From JOPF133 sp052144935 (GTDB lineage Bacteria > Acidobacteriota > Terriglobia > Bryobacterales > Bryobacteraceae), in assembly GCA_052144935.1 (NCBI GenBank), contig JBKQPR010000263.1, positions 1 through 49,816 of the forward strand: a stretch of DNA of 49,816 nt. The letters are read 5' to 3'. Made by a program: the position numbers and the translations under genes. A model generated the notes under the pieces. The model made no database searches. It saw only the letters and a program-made list of their open reading frames with translations, and was not told the origin of the DNA. Shown here one piece after another: positions 33,433-40,600 of the stretch (position 1 is its first letter; the number at the start of each line of letters is the position of its first letter).

Positions 33433-35271
33433 TTGCGGGATTTTCTGCTGCGCGGGTGCGTGCTCGCAGGCGCAATTACGGCCTTGCTCACCGAACTGCT
33501 GGGCGCGTTCCAGCTTCTCCGCCCCGTTCCGTTGGCGGCCGCGTGGCTGGCGATCGGCACAGGAGGCCTGCTTTTCTTTTACCTCCGCCCTCCGCATTTC
33601 CACCGGTTTGCCATCAAGCTATGGGAGGCCCTGATCGCGGCAGGCATCCTTTGGATCGCCGGACTGGTGGCCGTCGCAGCCTGGTTCAGCCCTCCCAACA
33701 GCCACGATGTCCTCGGGTATCACCTGCCGCGGATCGTCTATTGGGCGCAATCGGGGAGCGTCGGCCTTTTCCCGACCCCCTATGTGAACCAGATCGATTT
33801 ACCGCCTCTTGCCGAGTACTTCATGCTCCACCTGTACGTGCTGTCCGGCGGGGACCATTTCGTCAACCTGGTGAGTTGGGCAAGCTTCGCCGCATCCATC
33901 CTGGGTGTCACAGCGATTGCGGCCGCGCTCGGAGCGGATTCGCGGAGTCAGGCGTTCGCGGCGCTGTTTTGCGCCACCTTGCCCAGCGCGATCCTCCAGG
34001 CATCCAGCGCCAAGAACGAATGCCTGGCGGCTTTCTGGCTGGTGTCGATGGTCTATTTCGCGGTGCGCCGCGACTGGCTGTTTCTGGGCCTATCGCTGGG
34101 GCTGGCGGTGTTCACAAAGGGGACGGCGTACCTTTTCGCGCCGCCTCTGATGGCGGGCATGTTTCTGTGCGATAGGGCGGGGAACCGATGGCGGCGCTGG
34201 CGCTTCGTGCCTGCCTGGGCCGCTTTCGGGATCCTGCTGGTGAACGCGCCGCTGTATATTCGCAACCTCGAAGTGAGCGGATCGCCGTTCGGTTTCGATT
34301 CTCCGTTTGCCAATGGACTCTACCGGTACCGTAACGAGCAATTGGGCTGGAAGACCACCGTCTCCAACCTGCTGTTGAATCTCTCCGACCAGCTCGGTTC
34401 CAGCAGCGAGCGCTGGAACCAGGGCGTGTATCGCCTGGTGATGGATCTGCACCGGCGCCTTCATATCGACCCGCGGGACCCGGCGAACGCGGTGCGCATG
34501 AGCCGCTATGCGCCGCCGGTCAACACGCGGCACGAGGCCAACGCCAACAATCGCTGGCACCTGCTCCTGCTGATTGCCGCCGTGATGTTCGCGGTGTGGC
34601 TGGCCGGGCGGCGTCAGGACCGGCGCTGGTTGATCTATGCGGCCTCCATTCTGTGCGGTTTCCTGCTCTTTTGTTTCTATGCGCGCTGGTACCCGTGGGA
34701 TGCCCGCTACCTGCTGGGGCCGTTGGTGGTTGCCGCGCCCATCGCCGGTGTCTTCCTCGGCAAAATCAGACCGCGGGCGGCCGCGATTGCGATTGGCCTG
34801 CTCTTGTTCAGCCTTGCCCGGCTGCCGGCGACCGAGAACTGGCTCCGGCCGTTGAAAGGACCCAACAACGTCTTCGCCACTTCGCGCGAGTCCCAATACT
34901 TCGCCGACATCCGAGGCATGAACAATCAGACCTCCTACTGGCAGTCGGTGGAGCTGACGGCCCGCTCGGGTTGCCGGATGGTGGGAATCGACAGCTCCGA
35001 GAATCAGCTCGAGTATCCTTTTCAAGCCCTGCTGCTTGAGAGGGCGCCAGGCGTTCGTTTCGTGCATACCGGAGTCGAAAACCCCTCGGTGCGCTTCGCC
35101 GATCCGAACGCGCCCGGCCCTTGTGCCGTGCTGTGCCTGGACTGCGTGGAGAATCAAAAAAAAATTGCCATGTACAGCCCGATTGGTCCGCCCACGGTCA
35201 TTGGGCGCTTCCTGCTGTTTCTCCCGGGCGGTAGCTCCTCTCGAATCCGGTCCGCACGTTGCGCACGGTGA
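33433..35271 (+). CDS. GT39/ArnT-like multi-spanning membrane glycosyltransferase
   Basis: About 612 residues with roughly ten hydrophobic helices, for example LVAVAAWF, LYVLSGG region, AFWLVSMVYFAV, LFLGLSLGLAVFTKGTAYLF and HLLLLIAAVMFAVWLAG. The first large loop carries HDVLGYHLPRIVYW, the D-x3-YHLPR pattern of undecaprenyl-linked (GT-C) glycosyltransferases and related membrane proteins. It probably transfers a lipid-linked sugar at the periplasmic face; acceptor unknown. The C-terminus after about residue 590 runs antisense through the end of the convergent MBL-fold gene (74-nt overlap), so the true end could be shorter only if a stop has been lost. Start codon uncertain (TTG 33433 or GTG 33460). 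Confidence 0.7.
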   Translation: MRDFLLRGCVLAGAITALLTELLGAFQLLRPVPLAAAWLAIGTGGLLFFYLRPPHFHRFAIKLWEALIAAGILWIAGLVAVAAWFSPPNSHDVLGYHLPRIVYWAQSGSVGLFPTPYVNQIDLPPLAEYFMLHLYVLSGGDHFVNLVSWASFAASILGVTAIAAALGADSRSQAFAALFCATLPSAILQASSAKNECLAAFWLVSMVYFAVRRDWLFLGLSLGLAVFTKGTAYLFAPPLMAGMFLCDRAGNRWRRWRFVPAWAAFGILLVNAPLYIRNLEVSGSPFGFDSPFANGLYRYRNEQLGWKTTVSNLLLNLSDQLGSSSERWNQGVYRLVMDLHRRLHIDPRDPANAVRMSRYAPPVNTRHEANANNRWHLLLLIAAVMFAVWLAGRRQDRRWLIYAASILCGFLLFCFYARWYPWDARYLLGPLVVAAPIAGVFLGKIRPRAAAIAIGLLLFSLARLPATENWLRPLKGPNNVFATSRESQYFADIRGMNNQTSYWQSVELTARSGCRMVGIDSSENQLEYPFQALLLERAPGVRFVHTGVENPSVRFADPNAPGPCAVLCLDCVENQKKIAMYSPIGPPTVIGRFLLFLPGGSSSRIRSARCAR

Positions 35272-36220
35272 ACGAGCCGTCCGCCTCGGCGACCACGCGG
35301 ATCCAGTCGCCGGGGCAGTCGCGTTCCTTGGTGTTGGCGATGAACCGCTGGTCCACGTTGTGCTTGCGGTCGTTCTTGGTGGCGTAGTGGAGCTGCCAGA
35401 GATCCAGCAGGCCCGGGGAATCGTGGATGGTCTGCCAGGCCTGCTCGGATCCGCCCGTCGAAGGGCCGTTGTTCATGATCGCCACCTTCGGATGGAGCGC
35501 CCAAACCATCTGCGGCGAGCCCGAGCTCTTCTTGCCGTGATGCGTGGTCATGTAGACATCCACCGTGCCCAGTTTGTTATTGGGGCAGGCCAGGTCGTGT
35601 TCCTGGTTCCAGTAAAGGTCGCCCAGATCCACCACGCGGAAGCTGCCGTATTGGATCACCATCCCGATGGAGCGCGAGTTCTCGCCCTTATCCGGGTCGA
35701 TCGGCGTGTACATCTTGCAGGTTGGATTGGGCTGTCCGCCCTTATCGAGGGATTTGGCCATGGCCACTCCCGAAGCCGTCACGATATCCACGCGCAGGCC
35801 TTCGATCGGGATGCTATCGCCGGCCTTGACTTCGATATGGTTGCCCATCTTGCGAGCCTTCACGTAGGCGCTGTAGACGTCTCCGTTATCCTTGATGCTC
35901 TCGAAGTTCTGGCCGTGGTCCACGAAATTGCGGATCGGAATCAGCGCCGCCAGTTGCGGCACGCCGCCCACGTGATCGTGATGATAGTGGCTGATCACGA
36001 GGTAATCGATCTGCTGAATTCCGGCCGCGTGAGCCGCCTCGAGAATGCGCTTCGCGTCGCGGCCGCCGTACCCGGCGTAGCCGGTATCCACCAGCATCGA
36101 TTGGCCGGAAGGGGAAACGTAGAGGGTGGACTTGCCGCCCTCCACGTCGATGGCGTAAATCTGGAAGCCGGCGGCCGCGTGCAGCAGGGCCGGCAGAAGG
36201 AGAAGCAGGAGTCGGAGCAT
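35198..36220 (-). CDS. Secreted metallo-beta-lactamase-fold hydrolase (ComEC-like domain)
   Basis: 340 residues with signal peptide (LRLLLLLLPALLHAAAG). The MBL motif is ISHYHHDHVGG (HxHxDH), with LVDTGYAGYGG before it and MTTHHGKKSSGSPQ and IMNNGPSTGGS after. This layout matches the stand-alone relatives of the ComEC/Rec2 hydrolase domain, which may cut nucleic acids or phosphodiesters outside the cytoplasm. TAGAAT at 36237-36232 lies 11 nt before the ATG. Its 3' end overlaps the convergent membrane-protein gene by 74 nt. Confidence 0.82.
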   Translation of the reverse strand: MLRLLLLLLPALLHAAAGFQIYAIDVEGGKSTLYVSPSGQSMLVDTGYAGYGGRDAKRILEAAHAAGIQQIDYLVISHYHHDHVGGVPQLAALIPIRNFVDHGQNFESIKDNGDVYSAYVKARKMGNHIEVKAGDSIPIEGLRVDIVTASGVAMAKSLDKGGQPNPTCKMYTPIDPDKGENSRSIGMVIQYGSFRVVDLGDLYWNQEHDLACPNNKLGTVDVYMTTHHGKKSSGSPQMVWALHPKVAIMNNGPSTGGSEQAWQTIHDSPGLLDLWQLHYATKNDRKHNVDQRFIANTKERDCPGDWIRVVAEADGSFTVRNVRTGFERSYRPGETAGSAQ

Positions 36221-36231
36221 GGAAGCTATTT

Positions 36232-36237
36232 ATTCTA
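36232..36237 (-). promoter_or_regulatory. TANNNT -10-like hexamer before the MBL-fold gene
   Basis: TAGAAT on the minus strand, 11 nt before ATG 36220, giving a leader of about 4 nt. Confidence 0.35.
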
Positions 36238-36723
36238 TAGCCCCCGGATTACAATCGCGTAACGGGCGCACGGTGGGCGGCCAGTTTCCGGATAGCCCGC
36301 AAAAACCGGCCGATGTTGTGAGTAAAGTGCCCGCGGGCAGCGATTTAGAGGCCTGTTCTTTCTTCGTTCGAAACTGTCTTACTTTGGGGAGTGACTCTTG
36401 CTTAGCGCAATCGGGGCGGCCTCCGCGGTGGCGGTGGCCCTTGCATTCAGGCCTTCGGAGTTGCCATAGATGCCGTCCAAAGGCGCCTGGCGTCCGGTCG
36501 CCGCGCAGCAATCTGCGAGCTGTCGCGCAGGACCTCAGGCGCTACCCCGAGGCCTTTTCGGCCCTCGAAACGAGGTATTGTTTTCAAAACGCCAAAAACA
36601 AGGTCAAAAAGCGGCGAGGGATTTGCCGGCCGCCAATCCCTGACGAGACCAGCCCGCCGAGCTCTTTGGCCTGGAGTCGTTGTACAATTCGGTACAAAGG
36701 TCGGCGATGTTTGGCGCTGGCGC
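36238..36723. other. Intergenic region, about 490 nt, no gene recognised
   Basis: Open frames on both strands show no known motif or sensible start. The right end leads into the MFS transporter remnant. Confidence 0.5.
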
Positions 36724-36894
36724 GGCGGCACTGACCCGGCGGTGAACGTGTCCGGTGTGATCGCACCGCTCGTGACCGGCCTGATCGTCCAACAGAGCGG
36801 ATCCTGCTTTCCGGCATTCGTGGTGGCCGTGGTCGTGCGGCCGGCGGCGATCCCCGTTTACGGGTTGATGGTCAAAGGTACGAGTCATGTCTGA
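36724..36894 (+). pseudogene. C-terminal remnant of an MFS transporter
   Basis: The frame ending at TGA 36892 reads NVSGVIAPLVTGLIVQQSGS and CFPAFVVAVVVRPAAIPVYGLMVKG. This corresponds to the last two helices of ACS-type (hexuronate/organic-anion) MFS transporters, where N-x-S/A-G-I-V/I-A-P-x-V-T-G-x-I-V is a strong pattern. Nothing upstream continues it. The stop overlaps the ATG region of the GH120 gene (36887), an arrangement that suggests a lost transporter-xylosidase operon. Confidence 0.65.
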
Positions 36895-38809
36895 TGCGAA
36901 AGCAATCCCCCTGATTCTCGTGGCGATGCTGGCTCATGCAGCCTTCGCCAAAGAGTTGCATGTCTCTGTCAAGGGAAGCGACAGCAACGACGGCTCCCTA
37001 TCGAAGCCATTCAGGACTATTTCCGCGGCGGCCCGCGTTGCCCAGCCGGGCGATGTCGTCACCGTGCATGAGGGAACCTATCGCGAACGAGTAACCCCTC
37101 CTCGCGGCGGTGAGTCCGATTCGAAAAGGATCGTTTACCAGGCCGCCCCGGGCGAGGCGGTGGTGATCAAGGGATCGGAAGTCATCCGCGGCTGGAAGCC
37201 TTTCATGCCCGGAGTGTGGAAGGCGACCCTGCCGAATTCTTTCTTCGGCAGTTACAACCCTTACAAGGACCTGATCGTCGGAGACTGGTTCGATGGCAAG
37301 GGACGGCCGCACCACACCGGGGAGGTTTATCTCAACGGCAAATCGCTGTTCGAGACCCACCTCCTGGAGCGGGTCCTCGATCCACAGCCGATCGCGGACA
37401 TCGGAGACGTTGCGGGTTCCGTGTACACCTGGTTTTCGGAGAGCGACGAAAAGAACACCTATATCTACGCCAATTTCCACGACAAGAATCCCAACCAGGA
37501 ATTGGTGGAAATCAACGTGCGCGACAGTTGTTTTTACCCGGACCAGCCGGGCCGCGACTACATCACCGTTCGAGGATTCCGCATGGCCCAGGCCGCGACC
37601 CAATGGGCAGCGCCCACAGCCGAGCAGATCGGCCTGATCGGGACGCACTGGAGCAAAGGATGGATCATCGAAAGCAATGTGATCAGCGATTCGAAATGCG
37701 TGGGCATCAGCCTGGGTAAAGACCGCGCCACCGGTCACAATGTCTGGATCGCCGACCCTCGGAAGGACGGCGCCATTCACTACAACGAAGTCATCCTGCG
37801 GGCGCTCCAGGCGGGCTGGTCTCGCGAGAAGATTGGCTCCCACATCGTGCGGAACAATGTCATCTTCAACTGCGAGCAGGCCGGAATCGCGGGAAGCCTC
37901 GGCGCCGTTTACAGCCGGATCTCCCACAACCACATCTACAATATCTGGACCAAGCGGCAGTTCACCGGCGCGGAGATGGCCGGCATCAAACTGCACGGCG
38001 CCATCGACGTGGTTATCGAGAGCAACCGGATCCACAGTGCAGGCCGGGGTTTGTGGATGGACTGGATGGCGCAAGGGACGCGCATCACCGGCAATCTGCT
38101 TTACGACAACAGCGCCGACGACCTTTTCGTCGAAGTCGATCACGGACCGTTCCTGGTGGACAACAATCTCTTCTTGTCGCCTCTCAGTTTGCGCGACGTG
38201 TCCGAGGGCGGAGCGTATGTCCACAACCTGATGACCGGAAGAGTCCTCAGCGCCACCGAACCCCGGCGCTCCACGCCCTATCTCCAAGCGCACTCGACGG
38301 CACTCGCCGGTTTGAACAGCATCGTGGGAGGTGACGACCGTTTCTATAACAACATTTTCGTGGGGAACGGCGAGCCGCCTGCCGGCGGCACCGAGGCCGA
38401 TTCCAACCCCCTGCGCTTCGGCGGCTATGGCCTGTGGGTCTACAACCACCGCGAGTATCCGCTCCAAACGGGCGGTAATGTGTATTGCAAGGGCGCACGC
38501 CCTTATTTTAAGGAGGACGGCGCGCTCATCCTGCCGGGAGCGGATCCTGAACCCGAGATCGTGGAAGAACGGGACCGCGTGTATCTTCGCGTAAACTTAG
38601 CTGCGGAGGCGCTGAAAGGCCCGACCACGCTGGTGAATACGGCGCTATTGGGGAAGGCGCGAATCCCCGGTCTGGCTTATGAGAATGCCGACGGTTCTCC
38701 ATTGATCGTCGACGCCGACTATCTCGGCACGCAACGAAATAGCCTCACACCCACGCCAGGGCCGTTTGAGAATCCCGGTCAGGGGGGACTCAAGCTGAAG
38801 GTTTGGTGA
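36887..38809 (+). CDS. GH120 beta-xylosidase (right-handed parallel beta-helix)
   Basis: 640 residues with a signal peptide (IPLILVAMLAHAAFA). The match to GH120 as I recall XylC of Thermoanaerobacterium is close along the whole length: GDVVTVHEGTYRERV, NSFFGSYNPYK, GEVYLNGKSLFE, EINVRDSCFYP, YITVRGFRMAQAATQWAAPT, WSKGWIIESNVI, EKIGSHIVRNN, GGDDRFYNNIFVG. The catalytic pair fits LWMDWMAQGTRI (nucleophile Asp) and FVEVDHGPFLVDNN (acid/base Glu), 23 residues apart as in XylC. It would release xylose from xylo-oligosaccharides, here probably outside the cytoplasm. AAAGG lies upstream of the ATG. The right-hand neighbour region holds no partner genes. Confidence 0.88.
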   Translation: MSDAKAIPLILVAMLAHAAFAKELHVSVKGSDSNDGSLSKPFRTISAAARVAQPGDVVTVHEGTYRERVTPPRGGESDSKRIVYQAAPGEAVVIKGSEVIRGWKPFMPGVWKATLPNSFFGSYNPYKDLIVGDWFDGKGRPHHTGEVYLNGKSLFETHLLERVLDPQPIADIGDVAGSVYTWFSESDEKNTYIYANFHDKNPNQELVEINVRDSCFYPDQPGRDYITVRGFRMAQAATQWAAPTAEQIGLIGTHWSKGWIIESNVISDSKCVGISLGKDRATGHNVWIADPRKDGAIHYNEVILRALQAGWSREKIGSHIVRNNVIFNCEQAGIAGSLGAVYSRISHNHIYNIWTKRQFTGAEMAGIKLHGAIDVVIESNRIHSAGRGLWMDWMAQGTRITGNLLYDNSADDLFVEVDHGPFLVDNNLFLSPLSLRDVSEGGAYVHNLMTGRVLSATEPRRSTPYLQAHSTALAGLNSIVGGDDRFYNNIFVGNGEPPAGGTEADSNPLRFGGYGLWVYNHREYPLQTGGNVYCKGARPYFKEDGALILPGADPEPEIVEERDRVYLRVNLAAEALKGPTTLVNTALLGKARIPGLAYENADGSPLIVDADYLGTQRNSLTPTPGPFENPGQGGLKLKVW

Positions 38810-39163
38810 ATCTCTCATCCGATACGGCAGCATCATTGCCCGCACTCATCGCGCCCTCCTCCTCGCGTCGTCTATGGCGGCTACGCTGGCCGGCTGGGTG
38901 TGGTTGACCCGAGGACCTGCCTATCACCTTCATTCCGCACTTCTGCAAGCCCCACGGCCACCATCACCCCGGCGTCAGGTCGCTCGTATCCTCGGTAGTG
39001 ATGTGGCAGGCAATGATTGTCGCAATGATGACTCCCACGACGTTGAATTGGCTGTTCGCCTTTGCCGCACTCATCAGTCGCAGCGACTCGCGCCGTACGT
39101 TCCGGGCGGTGGGGGCCGCAAATCGCGAAGTTTCTCGCCATGCGTGCCCGCACGCCAACCCCC
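38810..39163. other. Intergenic region, 354 nt, no gene recognised
   Basis: Separates the convergent GH120 and DUF1501 genes. The frames open on either strand lack recognisable motifs; no T-tract hairpin was found. Confidence 0.5.
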
Positions 39164-40597
39164 TTACGCCAGTAGCTTCGTCACCACATTCCCCGCCACG
39201 TCCGTCAACCGGAAATCCCGCCCCATGTGGCGATACGTCAGCCGGGTGTGCTCTAGGCCCAGGCAATGAAGTAAGGTGGCCTGTAAGTCGTGCACGTGCA
39301 CCTTATCCTCGGCTACATTCATGCATAAGTCGTCGGTCTTGCCGACCACCTGCCCGCCTTTGATGCCGCCGCCGGCCAGAAACAGGCTGTAAGCCAGCGG
39401 ATGATGGTCGCGGCCGGCATTGTTCACGTCGCGCGGATCGCGGATTTCGCACATCGGGGTGCGCCCGAACTCGCCCGCCCACACCACCAGTGTGCTGTCC
39501 AGCAGGCCGCGCTGCTTCAAATCGCGGATCAGCGCGGCGGTCGGTTGATCGGTCTCGCTGCAGTGCTTCTTCAGCTTGCGTTCCAGGTCGGTGTGATCGT
39601 CCCAACTGGCGTGCGTCAGCATCACGAACCGCACTCCGCGCTCCACCATGCGGCGCGCCAGCAGGCAGTTGGAGCCGAACTGTTGGGTGGGCTGCTGGTG
39701 GACGCCGTACATATCCAGCGTTTCGGGCGATTCCTTGGAAAAATCCAGCAGCTCCGGCGCGGCCGCCTGCATGCGGAACGCCAGCTCGTAGGAGGAGATC
39801 CGCGAGGCGATCTCCAGGTCGCCGGTCTCCGCGTAGTGCTCCTCGTTGAGATCCTTCACCGCGTCCAGGCCGGCGCGCTGCATGTCCCTGGTCAACCCCG
39901 GCGGATTCGAGAGGTACAGCACCGGGTCGCCGGAGCCGCGGAAAACCACGCCACTGTAAGTCGACGGCAGAAAGCCGCTGGACCAGTTGGAGGTGCCGCC
40001 GCTGGTTCCCACGCCCGACGCCAGCACCACGAATCCCGGCAGGTTTTGCGATTCGCTCCCCAGGCCGTACAAGACCCACGCGCCCATGGTGGGACGCCCC
40101 ACCTGGATGCTGCCGCCGAAGAGCAGCAACTGTCCGGGATGGTGGTTGAACGCGTCCGTGTACATGGACCGCACCAGGCACAGATCGTCGGCGCAGGAGC
40201 CAATCTGCGGGATGTAATCGGAAAACTCGATGCCGCTCTGTCCATAAGGCTGGAAGGTGCGCGGGCTGGCCAGCACCGCCGCATTCGGCTTAGTGAAAGC
40301 GAGGCGCAGGTCTTTGGTCATGGAAGGCGGCAGCGGTTTGCCGCTCCATTTTTGGAGCTCCGGCTTGGGGTCGAATAAGTCGAGCTGGCTGGGGCCGCCC
40401 TCCATGAACATGAAGATCACGTTCTTGGCTTTGGCAGGGAAATGCGGCTGTTTCGGCGCCAGGGGATTGACGCCCGGCACGGCGCCGAGGCCCTCGCGCT
40501 CCAGCAACTGCGCCAGCGCCATGATGCCGATGCCGCCCGCGCATTCCTGGAAGAAACTGCGGCGCGTCTGGATTCTGCGGAACTCTTCGCGGTCCAT
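39164..40597 (-). CDS. DUF1501 protein (Tat-exported sulfatase-like fold)
   Basis: 477 residues. Twin-arginine-like start (QTRRSFFQECAGGIGIMALA). Family landmarks follow: KNVIFMFMEGGPSQLDLFDP, YIPQIGSCADDLCLVRSMYTD, NHHPGQLLLFGG, GRPTMGAWVLYGLGSES, FGSNCLLARRMVERGVRFV, WDDHTDLERKLKKHC, STLVVWAGEFGRTPM and GRDHHPLAYSLFLAGGGIKGG. DUF1501 proteins relate to the alkaline-phosphatase/sulfatase fold but their reaction is unknown. It starts 3 nt after the PSD1 gene stop on the same strand; the PSD1-DUF1501 pairing is highly conserved in Planctomycetes and Acidobacteria. Confidence 0.9.
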   Translation of the reverse strand: MDREEFRRIQTRRSFFQECAGGIGIMALAQLLEREGLGAVPGVNPLAPKQPHFPAKAKNVIFMFMEGGPSQLDLFDPKPELQKWSGKPLPPSMTKDLRLAFTKPNAAVLASPRTFQPYGQSGIEFSDYIPQIGSCADDLCLVRSMYTDAFNHHPGQLLLFGGSIQVGRPTMGAWVLYGLGSESQNLPGFVVLASGVGTSGGTSNWSSGFLPSTYSGVVFRGSGDPVLYLSNPPGLTRDMQRAGLDAVKDLNEEHYAETGDLEIASRISSYELAFRMQAAAPELLDFSKESPETLDMYGVHQQPTQQFGSNCLLARRMVERGVRFVMLTHASWDDHTDLERKLKKHCSETDQPTAALIRDLKQRGLLDSTLVVWAGEFGRTPMCEIRDPRDVNNAGRDHHPLAYSLFLAGGGIKGGQVVGKTDDLCMNVAEDKVHVHDLQATLLHCLGLEHTRLTYRHMGRDFRLTDVAGNVVTKLLA

Positions 40598-40600
40598 ACT

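Noticed and set aside
32853..33560. 235-codon Arg/Gly/Cys-rich ORF on - and similar ORFs on +
   Set aside because: They read the minisatellite-like tract; all frames are open because of base composition.
36998..38467. 489-codon ORF on -
   Set aside because: Antisense to the GH120 gene, which has clear family motifs and catalytic residues.
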